This document shows positions 34,745 to 46,800 of a stretch of 64,000 nucleotides of DNA, piece after piece. The stretch spans positions 10,859,762 to 10,923,761 of the forward strand of contig NC_133493.1 in the NCBI RefSeq assembly GCF_025370935.1, given 5' to 3'. A model generated the notes under the pieces. That model saw nothing but the letters and a program-made list of their open reading frames with translations, was not told the origin of the DNA and ran no database searches. This DNA is from Choristoneura fumiferana. Its lineage: Eukaryota > Arthropoda > Insecta > Lepidoptera > Tortricidae. Numbering within the stretch: the stretch's first letter is position 1; every line of letters begins with the position of its first letter. Position numbers and translations under genes: made by a program.

Positions 34745-34885
34745 ATTCTCCGTAAGACGCATGGAAACCGACGAATGGCAACCGGTGGATGCAAGTGGCG
34801 AGTTGTCGTTCATTGTGGCGTTCTAAGGGGGAGGTCTTTGTTCAGCAGTGGACGTCTTCCGGCTGATGATGATGATTTTTAAAAT
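34745..34885 (+). mobile_element. LINE 3-prime tail
   Basis: GGATGCAAGTGGCGAGTTGT, GGTCTTTGTTCAGCAGTGGA and (GAT)n match 49890-50010 and the end of 9593-9776. Confidence 0.6.
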
Positions 34886-35741
34886 TTTCAGAAGTAGGTA
34901 CACTTTTAAAAAAAAATCCTGATGCTATTTCACCACAAAAAAATAAGTAATACTTATCGTTTTTAAATATATACAAAACCTTGTGGTAAAAGTGATAAAA
35001 AGTCAGATAATCTTTGTTGTTGGATCCAACAGAAAGTTTTCGTTAGGGTTCATTGAAACAAAATTTCATAATGCCTTATTAACTAACTAATTTGACTAAA
35101 TTTCGAATGTTTGATCTAGTTACAAAATTACGATTTTTTCCTCACAAGATTTCGTGACGTTTTCCTGACATGACCACTGTTGTAGGTACTATTGTAGTGT
35201 ACTGTTGTACCATTACTTATTCTGTGACATGACGTCAAATTTTTTTGGATGTTTTATAGTTTTATGTTTTATGATCTCGTCCTTAGGGTTAATAATTTCT
35301 TGACAAAACTGACTTCTTGTCAATTTTACGACGGGACAACTTTTTGAGAAATACTCTAATAGGACAGAGAAGCTCTAATAGGTACTTTCTGTATGGTAAG
35401 TAGGTTGGTATAGTCGAACCTGTCCTGTCTTGTCTTGACCCATCGTAGAACGTTCTCACAGAAAGTGTCACAAAGAATTCCCTTGTCATACTTAATGCGA
35501 TTTCAATATGACTTTATACGAAAAGGTTCCACAATGGTCACGATTCAGATAAGTAGCTCGAGTGTACACGATGCCAGAGTTGCTAGTTTGCAATCCAGAA
35601 ACCCGACGGCCTTAAAAAAATAAAAAGAACTTGGTACCCATTTAAAATCGTGACTGGTTCAAAAATTCTTAGTACTTAATGGGTCCCAACTTTCTGACCA
35701 CTAGACCTGTTTTCTTTTTTTTAGTCTTATTTAAATTTTTG

Positions 35742-35990
35742 GCCGACCGGATGGCCAAGTGGTTAGAGAACCTGACTACGAAGCTTGAGGTCTCGGGTTC
35801 GATTCCCGGCCGGGGCAGATATTTGTATGAATAATACGAATGTTTTTCTCGGGTCTTGGATGTTTACTATGTGTTTAAGTATGTATTTATCTATATAAGT
35901 ATGTTTATACGTTGCCTGTACCCATAGTACAAGCTTTGCTTAGTTTGGGACTAGGTCAATTGGTGTCAAGTGTCCCATGATATTAATTAA
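35742..35990 (+). mobile_element. tRNA-derived SINE (family B), best copy
   Basis: The head GGCCAAGTGGTTAGAGAACC and GGTTCGATTCCCGGCC give pol III boxes A and B. The anticodon loop reads CTACGAA (anticodon ACG, Arg-like). The tail has TTTGCTTAGTTTGGGACTAG and GTGTCAAGTGTCCCATGATA. It is not a functional tRNA gene because the acceptor stem is not closed. Confidence 0.75.
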
Positions 35991-36448
35991 AATTTAAAAT
36001 TTTTGCTGCGCCTTAAACTTGCCTACAAATAGCCGCTGTGATTTATAACTCTTAGTTAAGATAATTCTCCCATTAATCCTATGTTTTAGTGATAGGTCGG
36101 TTAGCTAGAAGAGAAGACGATTAAGCCTGGGTTCCACTACTGCGAGCAGAGCGCACTCCTTAATGACTTGGTTTAACTTACATCGACAAACTTCATAGAG
36201 GTCTGGTGTAAGTACTTTCATGCAGCCGATCGTTGCCGGACTTGCGGTGTTGTATGGCTTGCAATGAATGTGTGTACATGCACCGGACACTTGTCCGGCG
36301 ACTTAGCCATACAAAACCGCAAAGAACAATCCGTTGTCCGGTGAGAACAACGGACGTCTACAAGCGGCCTGATGAGTCTTTCCAGCTACCTTATTACGTC
36401 ACAATTTTGCATCATCTGACCATGTACTCGTACCTACTCAATAGCTCA

Positions 36449-36639
36449 GTGCCCTTAGTGTAAGTTTTCGGTTACATAATACGTCTCGATCGCGTTCGCG
36501 TTAAAATCTCAATTTGTATGGAAGCACGAACAGCGCCTCTAGCGGAACGTTTGCGATGTTCGTGTTTCCATACAAATTGAGATTTTGACGCGAACGCGAT
36601 CGAGACGTATTTTGTTACCGAAAACTTACACTAAGGGCA
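36449..36639. mobile_element. MITE, almost entirely inverted repeat
   Basis: Arms of about 80 bases, starting GTGCCCTTAGTGTAAGTTTT and ending in the complement, enclose a short centre (CGCCTCTAGCGG). Only isolated mismatches or indels are visible, which suggests recent activity. It abuts the element at 36640. Confidence 0.8.
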
Positions 36640-36768
36640 CAGCAGGGCTACTACGAAACTCGAAGTTCGTATCGTGCCGTCCCTCTCGCTCTCGTATTAA
36701 ATAGTATAATTGTCAGAGGGACCGCACGACACGAACTTCGAGTTTCAAGTTTCGTAGTAGCCTTGCTG
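36640..36768. mobile_element. Hairpin MITE, GGCTACTACGAA family, copy 2
   Basis: AGCAGGGCTACTACGAAACT to AGTAGCCTTGCT, 129 bp. Same family as 16523-16645. Confidence 0.75.
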
Positions 36769-36853
36769 ATTGCTCGTTATCATACGTACTTATCACAGCG
36801 TTTTAGTCGTTCTACGTCATAGGGTACTTATCTATCATCGTACACTACTTATA

Positions 36854-37654
36854 GTAGGGGAGCCCAAGAGGGGATTTCGGGATTTACTAAAGCGCGACAG
36901 ATTAATATACAGGGGGATACCTTGTACCCGGTTAAGTCCTTCCACCAACTATGAGCCCCATATACATGGCCGCCCGTCAAGGATAAAGGATCAGATTAGT
37001 AAAAAAAAAAATCATCACCTGAAATTCCCGAGCGCGTCAGATTAAGGTAGGATGAGTTAGTTACATACTAAAACGTGTGTATTCCACCAATCTGACAATT
37101 TGAGAGTGACGTAAAGAAGGGGTAGGGCTAGAAAGTTGTAAAAAAAAAACGTCATCTCGACATTCTCGAGCGTGGTTAATTTTTTTTTTATTTTGAAGGG
37201 AATAATTCAAGAATTACGAAAAATATATAATCTGACGGTCACATTGTAATAATGGCTACGAATTTGCGTCACATCCAAATCGTCAGATTATTATATAAGA
37301 GCCTTTTTTTAGGATCTCTTAACATCCCCTTAGAAAATCTGACACGCTCGATTATTTATTTTTTTTCATTTTCAACCCTTACGTACGACCACCCCCATCA
37401 TGGAAACAATCAGATTAACATACGTACATTTTTAAAAATACGTAGGACATGGATGATATCAATATCTGACGCGCTCGAGTATGTCCATGCAACAGTTTTT
37501 TTTTACATTTTTGAAAATCTATAACAATTCCCCCCACCGATGAAAAGGTATATATTATATGACATTTTTTTCTTCTTATGATCTAAGCTTCGCAACCCAA
37601 TAGGTCTCTATGACGCTCGAGTAAATCCCGATTTAGCATCGTGGGCTTCCCTAC
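36854..37654. mobile_element. 800-bp TIR element with spaced CTGACGCGCTCGAG motifs
   Basis: Terminal repeats GTAGGGGAGCCC...CGGGATTTACT and GTAGGGAAGCCC...CGGGATTTACT (complement) define the ends. Inside, an ATCTGAC(G)/CGCTCGAG-like word or its complement recurs about every 50-70 bp (for example near 37032, 37089, 37165, 37211, 37275, 37337, 37408 and 37460). No coding. Confidence 0.65.
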
Positions 37655-37947
37655 AATTATTGGCTATACAACTAACGCGTCGACGTGCATTTTATATGAA
37701 TGTTTGTATCTCTTATACGTAATTGATGTCAAACATTAAAGTGACCTCGTCAGTACTGTAGCTGTAAAGTTTCTAATTATAGAGGTGGTATCTTGTTGCT
37801 ACGCGTGTCATAAAAACAATATCGTCTGGACGAATTTGTCACGACGTTTTGGGACCAATGAACGATCACACTTCACTGCCTTATCGCTCCAATATTAGCC
37901 GCAATTCTCCATTTACGGTTAGATTAAGGTAAAATTAAAAAAAACTT

Positions 37948-38054
37948 ATTGTCTAAACGATGGAATCACAATCAGTTTCAACACTTCTTTCTGTCACAAG
38001 GGTAGAAAAGAGATAGTGAAAGCGATCGCGAACGTTAGCGCGTTAGACAATAAG
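37948..38054. mobile_element. Short MITE, CTTATTGTCTAA family
   Basis: Termini CTTATTGTCTAA and TTAGACAATAAG, with GTGAAAGCGATCGCGAACGT inside. Related fragments occur at about 16430-16515 and 15715-15795. Confidence 0.6.
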
Positions 38055-38081
38055 GGTGAAGCCAGACGAGCGTATTTTTTT

Positions 38082-38285
38082 AACCCCCGACGCAAATAGA
38101 GGGGTGTTTTAAGTTTGACCGCTATGTGTCTGTCTGTCTGTCTTTGGCACCGTAGCTCTTAAGCGGGTGGACCGATTTGAATGCGGTTTTTTATTTGAAA
38201 TCAGATTTTATAGCGATGGTTCTTAGACATGTTTCATCAAAATCGGTTTAGTCGTTTTTGAGATATTGGACTCCCCTTAAATATT
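38082..38285 (+). repeat. AACCCCCGACGC repeat, second copy
   Basis: Matches 12902-13078 (AACCCCCGACGCAAATAGAG, GCACCGTAGCTCTTAAGCGG, AGCGATGGTTCTTAGACATG). Confidence 0.65.
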
Positions 38286-38401
38286 GTTTTTTTTTAATGT
38301 ATTCAATACTCAATAGGTACTTTATTGTAATCCACAATGTACCTACATATGTTATGTAATGATTATAAAACTAATGATTCTGTGAATATTTCATGCGTCT
38401 C

Positions 38402-40153
38402 CCAACAAACATTTTACAGGTGGCCACAACGTGCCAATTTTGACTTTTGGTTGTATAAGCTGGTCGTAAACACGTCGTTATCACATCGATATGACCGAGA
38501 AAAGGCCCATTTTATACGAATCTATGTCATAATATAGTCACGTAGCAGTCCTATAAGTCACTGTATCAGTCGTGTAGTGGTCGTATAGAAATCGTGAGAC
38601 ATGGTGTCATGACCAATGTTCATGGAGTTATGGTGTTTATTACCGCTGTTTTACCGCATTTTATCGAATAAAAGTGTTTATCGTGACTTTAATATGGGGT
38701 TCTGTTGTAAAGTTATCAGATAAATGTAGTAAATTCAAACTTAAAAACTGCGACGGACAATTACTTTAATCATAGCAAAGTAGAACAGCCATTTTTATAT
38801 TTTAATTATCTTCTTGTGACATCTTCGAAACTCACGTACGACTAAGTATGTACATTTATCTGTTGGGAAATTAACGCTATCGAGTAATATGCCCTAGTCT
38901 TCTCAATATAATGAACGCGCCTTATAAATTCTGTAAATTAAGCTATATTCTTTTCAATGTTTTTAATGAACGTTTTAATAATTACCTTTAAACGTCTTAG
39001 GGTTTAAGATACAACCGTAATACAATATCTAAACGACTTTGCATTCTGTGAACTTTTCTTTTGTCAGCCATTTTAACGAAATTAGGGTTAGGTGAAATTT
39101 TTATAAATTTCAAATATTATTATCAACGTTACAAAGAAAAGCTGTGTCACTAAAGTTATATACGTAATAAATAGTAGCATAAAAGTGTTCAAATCGGCTT
39201 ATTATAATCTTAAAAAAGTGTAATTTATCACTTTTATACGATCGTCACGTAAAAGTAGTAGTCCTCGGGAATCTAATACGACAAATGTTAGTGTAAAAGA
39301 CGTATAGACGTTATCAAGATGACAACTGGTTATACCACTAAAAGTTGTATAATAGTCATGTAAAACAGTCGTATAGAAGTTTATGCGATGTTCATATTGG
39401 ACTACAAATTAACTTAGAATTGTATAAGAGTGCAATTTATGACTTTTACACGATCGTCACGTAAAAGTATTTCTTATGACTATAACACAATAAATGTTGG
39501 TGTTAAAGTCGTATAGACTTTACTAAGCCAACATCTCCGGTTATACCGCTAAAAGTTGTGTAAATGTCATATAAGACGTCGCATAGAAGTCTATACGATG
39601 TCAATATACGACTAAAAATCGACTCAACATTTTATAAGAGTGCAATATATTACTCTTATGCGATCCTCACGTAATAGTAGTTTTCACGGCTCTAATACGA
39701 TAAATACCGGTGTAAAAGTCATATAGACGTTATTACGACGACAGCACTAGTTATACAACTAAAAGTTGTGTAACAGTCATATAAACGGTCGTATAAAAGT
39801 CTATACGATGTCTATATACGACTACAAATTGACTCTAAATTTTATAAGAGTGCAATATATTACTCTTACACGATCGTCACGTAATAGTAGTTTTCGCGGC
39901 TCTAATACGATAAATACCGGTGTAAAAGTCATATAGACGTTATTAAGACGACATCACTAGTTATACGACTAAAAGTTGTGTATTGGTGATATAAAACAGT
40001 CGTATAGAAGTTTATACGATTTCTATATACGACTACAAGTTGTATAATGATAAGAGACCCATAGTCATATTACACGCTAAATTTACTTCTAAACGATGTT
40101 TATAGCATTATGAGTCGCATAACTTACACAAATACGACTAAAATGTTTGTTGG
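38402..40153. mobile_element. 1.75-kb TIR element carrying a minisatellite
   Basis: Ends in perfect 15-bp inverted repeats CCAACAAACATTTTA / TAAAATGTTTGTTGG. The flanks (TGAATATTTCATGCGTCT on the left, ACCTGTTGCCGTTATTAATA on the right) are joined in the related repeat at about 188-230, which gives an empty site and confirms the ends to within a base or two. No target duplication is evident. The interior is AT-rich with AGTCGTATA-like words throughout and four 210-bp tandem units at 39210-40060. No transposase ORF. Confidence 0.75.
39210..40060. repeat. Four tandem copies of a 210-bp unit
   Basis: Units start near 39210, 39421, 39631 and 39841, each with GTGCAATATATTACTC-like, ACGATCGTCACGTAA and GACTAAAAGTTGTG-like words in the same order. 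The last two are the most alike. A 30-bp-scale AGTCGTATAGAAGTTTATACGA theme recurs within each unit. Confidence 0.85.
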
Positions 40154-40400
40154 ACCTGTTGCCGTTATTAATATCAAGCAAAAAACGGCAAAACAATCAC
40201 GTTTGTTGTATGGGAGCCCCCTTAAATATTTATTTTGTTCTGTTTTTAGTATTTGTTGTTAATAACAACAACTTGTTATAGCGGCCTAACTATTAGATAC
40301 GACTCAAGAGATAGAACCTGTGACAGACGGACGGACAGACAGACGCGGAGTCTCAGTAATAGGGTTCCGTTGGCGCCATTGGGTACGGAACCCTAAAAAC
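40154..40400 (-). repeat. GGTTCCGTACC-type repeat, minus copy
   Basis: GCAAAAAACGGCAAAACAAT, TATGGGAGCCCCCTTAAATA and AATAGGGTTCCGTTGGCGCC. With 38290-38400 it forms the target split by the 1.75-kb element. Confidence 0.7.
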
Positions 40401-40932
40401 TTAGATACTCCCTCAAGTAGAACATCGTATGATTATCACCCAAATAAGATCAACTCTCGCTTAAGTTGATAACATTGTTTCTTAGATACGCACAAGATGA
40501 TTGGCTGAAACGCTCACATTTGAATTCACGTGAGCTGTTTTGAGAACTAGGTAGGTCTGTTTGTTTGTTGTTGTTATTGCACTAACGGTTCTGTAAATAG
40601 GCGATGCATGAATCACAAAACTGACAGTGTTTTGAAAGGGTCCTAGCTTTTCGCCGAAAATATTTTTTCATCACACTTGCTCGTAAACAGTGTCATAACA
40701 TGCAGGCTACCTTGGTTGCAACCCCCCAAATAAAACCCTCGACCTTAATGTGCTTGTCATGAAGCCCGTGGTCGGTAAATGAGTCATTGCGCGTACTAAT
40801 TTTCTTGTCATAAAGCCCAAGGTCGGTAAATGAATCAGTGCCCGTACTGATGGTGCTGCGCATGGCGTAGCAGCAGGACCACATGCACACGCGGCTCACG
40901 CTCATGCTGAGGGAGGGGGAGGGCGGCGCTGC

Positions 40933-41162
40933 CAAGAGCGCAGCGTAAGGTATCGCCAATATTTGGAACAATTATATTGTTTCTTTTAGAAATAAAAAAA
41001 TTACTCGCAAATGTGATGAAAAACATTGTATGTCGCACGGGCGGTACTAGAATTACGAACATCGACTCATTAAAGCCCTCAGTCTTCGACTTCGGGCTTC
41101 TAATAGACTCTCGTTCGTAATTCCTTATTTACCGCCCTTAAGACACAATGTACCTACTATTC
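40933..41162. mobile_element. CGGGCGGTA inverted-repeat element, copy 1
   Basis: ATGTCGCACGGGCGGTACTA and TTAGAATTACG-type left arm pair with CGTAATTCCTTATTTACCGC on the right. Between them is CCCTCAGTCTTCGACTTCGG. The second copy is at 42902-43112, and a fragment is near 58670. Confidence 0.65.
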
Positions 41163-41269
41163 CCCAAATGATTGATTTATCAACTGTTTCATATGGACGT
41201 AGCATTTTTTTCTAAAACTGTGACCTATTCAGGATTAGCCCAGGTGCCGTAGCCCTGAATCATCCCATC

Positions 41270-41882
41270 ATCATCCCAGCCTATATAGGTAAGTACGTCT
41301 CACTGCTGAGCACAGGCTTCCTCTCAGAATGTGAGGGCTTGGGCTGTAGTCCCCACCCGGGCCCAGTGCGGATTGGGAACTTTCACACGCGATTAAATTG
41401 CTTCGTAGGTGTGTGCAGGTTGATGTTTTCCTTCACCGTAAAGCTCGTGGTAAGTAAATTTCAAATGTAATTAATTTGTAAAAACTCAGAGGTGCGAGCC
41501 GGGGTTTTGAAAGAAAGAGAAAATACATTTATTTAACGCCATAAAAACAAACAAAGAACAAATAATAAGCAGCAGTACTTGCACTGTTGTGTTTCGGCGT
41601 GGAGAGTAAGACAGCCGGTGAAATTACTGGCACTTGAGGTATCCCATCTTAGGCCTCTAGGTTGGCAACGCATCTGCAATACCCCTGGTGTTGCAGATGT
41701 TTATGGGCGGTAGTGCTCTCTTACCATCAGAAGACCCACTTGCTCGGTTGCCATCCAGTCGAATAAAAAAAAATACAAGACATACATGACGCTAAGCACG
41801 TCGTAACGTGGGTTTGAACCACGTTTGAACCCACGATCCTCTGCTTGAGAGGCCATAGAACAAACCACTAGGTCATCCGACT
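41270..41882 (-). mobile_element. SINE family C split by a younger family A insert
   Basis: Body at 41270-41510 (GTGCGGATTGGGAACTTTCA, ACCGTAAAGCTCGTGG) and tRNA-like head at about 41815-41882 (GAACCCACGATCCTCTGCTT). The two are separated by unrelated sequence that includes 41567-41773. Confidence 0.65.
41567..41773 (+). mobile_element. Retroelement tail/SINE (family A), 5-prime truncated
   Basis: From CACTGTTGTGTTTCGGCGTG to CCAGTCGAATAAAAAAAAA. It lacks the first 65 bp of the copy at 13864-14139. Confidence 0.7.
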
Positions 41883-42483
41883 CTGGGAGCGCAATAAGGA
41901 ACCTTCACCTTACTTAAGTCGTTGACACACACAAATGACTATGACACATTACAATATCGTCTAAGTTAAGAGGAGCCAATGAAATGTACGTAGCAATTCG
42001 TACACAACAACAATAGGTGCATTTTAAAAATAACAACTAAAGCATATTTTTATGTCCTATCTTTTACGAGTATATCGTTTATTTAGTTTGTCCTATGTTT
42101 GTTTATTTACCTACCTACCTTTCAACCTTTTGGTTTTAACGGCATAAGTAACTAATACTTTTCGTTCATCAAAGTTTCACGGCACACCAGTAAAAAATAG
42201 CCAAGTGGCGAGTCGGACTGGCGCGTAGAGGGTTCCAGTTCCAGCCACACCGGTTGGAATAGTCTACCTTGGAAAGTAAGTAGTACCTAAAACATAATTC
42301 AGGTCTGAAATATGTTCTAAATTACTTCTTAAGCTTAATATTTCTGAAGGAAATAAAAGGGGTGTGGCAATAAGGTGGCAATAGTGGCGTGACTTTTTGA
42401 CGTAATAATTTAAAAAATACACCTACAGTCGCGTGAAAATGGGTCACAAATAGTTACAATAAAAATAGCTCCAATCGTAGCAG

Positions 42484-42610
42484 CAGGGCTATTACGAAAC
42501 TCGAAACTCGAAGTTCCCGTTCGTCCCTCTGACGCTTATGCTATTCAATACGAGAGCGAGAGGGACGGTACGATACGAACTTCGAGTTTCGAGTTTCATA
42601 GTAGCCCTAC
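42484..42610. mobile_element. Hairpin MITE, GGCTACTACGAA family, copy 3
   Basis: AGGGCTATTACGAAACTCGA to the complement GAGTTTCATAGTAGCCCT, with a short duplication (CTCGAAACTCGAA) in the left arm. Confidence 0.75.
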
Positions 42611-42901
42611 AGTTGAGCGTTCACGTTTAATTATGTAGGTATGCCAAATTCCGAGATTTTTATTTACATTCACGCCTTGTAATCTGTGATTCACGCTATC
42701 TTACTTATAGAGAGGTCTACCTGTGAACCTGCACGTAGACAAACAAACCAACAATACCGCGCCTTCAAATTTGTGAAGGTCATGGCGATGTTTCTGTGTC
42801 AGCCAATGTCGATTAGACTTTAAATTAAAAAGCAATTCAAAAAATGCTCTATTGTTTATTACTAATCGAGAAGGGTCTGTAAGCGGCGTGGAGCTGGCGC
42901 T

Positions 42902-43112
42902 GCCAAGAGCGTAGTCAGCGGTATCGGACATTAAAAAAAAATATTACAAATATACAATTTAACTCGCAATTAATGTGATGAAAAACATTGCATGTCGCAC
43001 GGGCGGTATTAGAATTACGGACAACGACTCATTAAAGCCCTCAGTCTTCGACTTCGGGATTCTAATAGACTCTCGTTCGTAATTCCTTATTTACCGCCCT
43101 AAGACACAATGT
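42902..43112. mobile_element. CGGGCGGTA inverted-repeat element, copy 2
   Basis: About 85-90% alike by eye to 40933-41162 over the right 150 bp (GATGAAAAACATTGCATGTC, CTTCGACTTCGGGATTCTAA). Confidence 0.65.
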
Positions 43113-43896
43113 ACTATTAACGTTTCATTTGGCCAGATTTGGACAGTTTCATTTATTCTGAAACTAAATGTTTCAGGGTAAATAATATTTATGTAGTCGA
43201 CGCCCCAGTCTAGTCATCGTAGTGATGCGGAAATAAAATTTTGGAACGGTTACAAAACCCGATCATACGATGTTTTGTTTACTTACAGTGGCGTGTTTTC
43301 ATTGAGTCGCTCAGGAGGTGTGGCTAAAAGCGTCACGTAACGCAGCCCCGTGTTAGCAAACATGTTTTGATAAACGTATAAAACTTGTTGATACTTTAAC
43401 CGGTTCCTCAGTACTTACCCAAAACTCACGGAAGAACGTACTCACATTGCTACAGCAATTTTTTTAAACAGACAATATTTCGAACTTTGAACTAAGTGAA
43501 AAAGGAAAGTGAACGAAAGTGAAGTGAGCGGTGTTTGGTGCGGTCGTTTGTGATTGGCAGCACTGTTATCGTCCGATTTTACGTCATTCACGAACATCTG
43601 TCATTGATTTATTTATATTTTCGCCAAGGTTTTACGCAAATAAATAATATATACATTTGCTTCGGCTGTGATACTGAGCTGCTTGTGAGAACGTGATTTC
43701 CAATCATCGAGATAGTTCTTTGTACTGTAAAAGTGTAATAATATCGATAGTTTGAACAACGGGCGGCGGACGCTGTTTACTCGCTCAAGATTTTGCTCAA
43801 AATCTTCAATAAAGATACAGAATAAAGTGTTTTCGTGAATAAATAAAGAAACCAGACAATATTTTAAGAGAGTCTTAACTTCTTAAAGCGTCGAAA

Positions 43897-46800
43897 ATGT
43901 CTTCGCTAGGCAGTCAGTGGAGGATCATAAGACACTACCTGTCTATGACAAACTTGCACACAGAAGTTGAGAAATTGGTTCAGAAAATGAAACCAGCTTC
44001 GCCTGAACAGTGGGACAGTAAGTACAAACATTTCCTATATATTTGACTATGTGCTTGTTTTTAATTTTACGTTAAAAAGGTTATTTTCGCCCATGTATAT
44101 GTTACTATCCAAACTATTTTTATTTTATTTATTTAATAAAGCCTTAAATTGTATGTATAAGGTACGTGCTGATGTTATGCAATACAGATAGAATCAATAC
44201 AATTTTACCCAGTGGGTGTAGCTAGAACTACGCCATCAATTATTTTAAATTGATGTTATTAGGGCAACATACATTGAGTAAATGATTCCTTCAGCCTCCA
44301 AAGAGGACAATGACTCCAGCTGTTCGTTTAAATAAAAGCCACATTAAATTAATTCTTTTGTTTAAAAGTTGCAATGTTTTCCTACACTTAGACCAATGAA
44401 TATTTATATTTGTCTGTCTATACCTGTAATTTGTTTTGTAGTGTGCTATTTTCTAGGAACTCTATTCTGTCAGCTTAGAACATAATTATCTTCACATACA
44501 AATTAGGCCTGATTGAGGTGAAATGCAAGCCTATTTGCATTAAAAAATGTCCTTGCCATAGATACCAACTTCCATACTTAAAAATAGCAATTTTGTTTTT
44601 TTTTTTGTTGCATTAGTTAGGTAAATATCTAACAGGTAACTCACCTTTCAGTAAAGTAGTTCAAGTGTCACACAGTTTTAAAATCTTAGTTTTTTTTCAA
44701 AGAACTGTCCTTTTATGAATTACAGATCTAATAAGAAAATTTGAAAAAGCTGTTACTGCTCGACTATCCACAACAGTAAAAGAAATTGACACAACCACAG
44801 AACCGAAAGCGATTACTGGCAACAATACAACATTAGAAAAGACTGTAGAAAAAGAAAAAATAAAAACACAGATTCAAGATGAAAAAGTTACCCAGGAAGG
44901 TTTGTCTGTTGGTTCAGAGGCTAAAGAAATTACAATGGAAAGCCTGTGGCAGGGTTTGAAGCTTAAAAAAGACACTCACTTTGGAAAAATATCAGAAAGC
45001 GGTTGGAAATCAAATAAACCTATTGTTACTAAGGTGAGTGCTTTATTTTTTTCATGTTTCTAGAAAGTGGCAACACTTAGAGTATATGATCCTAAGGCAA
45101 AGGTTATGGGTTTGATCCATGTGTATGAGTATGTGTGTTGAACATATTATGTAGAAGTCCATATAACAAAAACAATCTTCTAGAATAATTGTAATACTTT
45201 TCAAACAAAGAATATAAACATCCTAATAAACGGGAATCAGCTGATATTAGATAAAAATAATCTGTGCTTATATTTACTAGGGGGTCAATGCTTATCTATT
45301 GCTTTAGATAAACTTTGATGGCCTTATTATTTGGCTTATTTTTGGGAACGATAAGTGATAAAGTTTATCAGGATTTCTTTGTTTTTCTCATGTTATACTC
45401 ATGTTTGCATTTAGTTGTAAACACAATATTGACATTGTTTCACAGCAGTTCAATTTAAACTGGGGTTGCCACTCGCCAATCAGTCTCTTTTGCTTTTACC
45501 AGGCCATGTCCTAAGGTCCTTGCAGGAGTATCCTTGGACTTTATAGGGCCCTAATAAGATTATTTATTTTGAAATTTACATGCTGTTGAAATCCTGCTAT
45601 ACTCTGTTCCTGCATCCTATTTTTGAAACAAATTGTCCTTGTTTTTCCAACTTCAAATTCCAGTTTTTTGAGATTGTTGTTGGCAATCCAACAACCACTA
45701 ACCAAAAAGAAAATAAATTTATTTACCAAAACCATTTACTAACCAATAGGCAGTCTTTCCCATTTAAACTGTGTACATTGCTGTTGATGACTGATCACTT
45801 ATTAATTCATGGACCAACAGGTAGCTCAGTGATTAGAGAACTTGACTATAAAGCTTGAGGTCCCAGGTTCGATCCCCGGTCAGAACAGACATTTGTCTAA
45901 GTTTAGTTGTTTAAGTGGACAGGACTAGTGTTTAAGTAAACAATAACAGTATCAGTATGTTTATCTAATGCCTAGTATCCATAATACAAGCTTTGCTTAC
46001 TTTAGGACTAGGTCAATGAGGGCTATCGTTTTTTGTCTCACTAGATGGCGCACTGTTGCATGAGGTTTTTAAGTATGGCTTTCAAATCATATTTAATACA
46101 CCTTAAAACCGTACCATAAAAATATTGAGCATGCCACAGTGTTGCATAGTCCCCGTTTTGTTCGGAAAAAAAGGAGGACAAAGGTTTCCGAAAGACAAAA
46201 CTGTCTCAAAACACAGACATTCATTGCCCCGGTACGCATATTTGCCATAATCAATTTCAGATATTGCAAAATATTCACAAAATTATTCTAATTATAAATA
46301 AACCCGCGTAGCTCACCCAAAAACTAAGAGATTTGTCATTTCGGATACCTCACGCTACACTAGCGCCTCTAGTGGCGAATTCATACGTGATAGCCCTCAT
46401 TGGAGTCATGTGTAACAATATGGCCCAGTAATGTAAAAAAGTTAAAAGAAAAACAAAGTTGAGATGAAATGATGAAAGTTGCATAATTTTCCTAACAGCA
46501 TAGTGGAGACTTACAATCTGTCGCACGCATTTCAGTCATGTTGATATAACATTCACAGCGCACATGACAGATAGATAAAGATGATATGGCTCTATGTAAA
46601 CCTACTTTAAATTCTTGACACTATCTGCAGCATTACTTTTTTCAAAGAAACATTATGTTTTATTATAAGTTTTTCTTAAATATGTCAGTTTAGATTCAGC
46701 CTTCTTTTCTATGCGGCCGGGAATGTGTTTTGGCAATGGTGCAGCGGGCCGCTGCGTTGATTGTGTCTGGCATAAAAATTACACCTACATTTTGTCTTTT

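Larger units (their letters stand above)
31499..43896. other. 12.4-kb gene-poor intergenic tract
   Basis: No gene is supported. Open frames are short, lack domain motifs and fall in repeats or AT-rich sequence. The identifiable contents are listed separately. A possible AATAAA for the upstream gene is at 31963-31968. The last about 600 bp (43300-43896) should hold the promoter and 5-prime UTR of the phospholipase gene; no TATA box was assigned. Confidence 0.5.

Noticed and set aside
35742..35820. Functional tRNA-Arg gene
   Set aside because: Boxes A and B are present, but the acceptor stem does not close and several tailed copies exist.
39210..40060. CRISPR-like array
   Set aside because: The repeats are contiguous 210-bp tandem units without unique spacers, inside an insect transposon-like element.
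46093..46278. 61-residue minus-strand protein
   Set aside because: Lies wholly within the TIR element copy 3 and recurs in altered form in the other copies; no evidence of selection can be judged.
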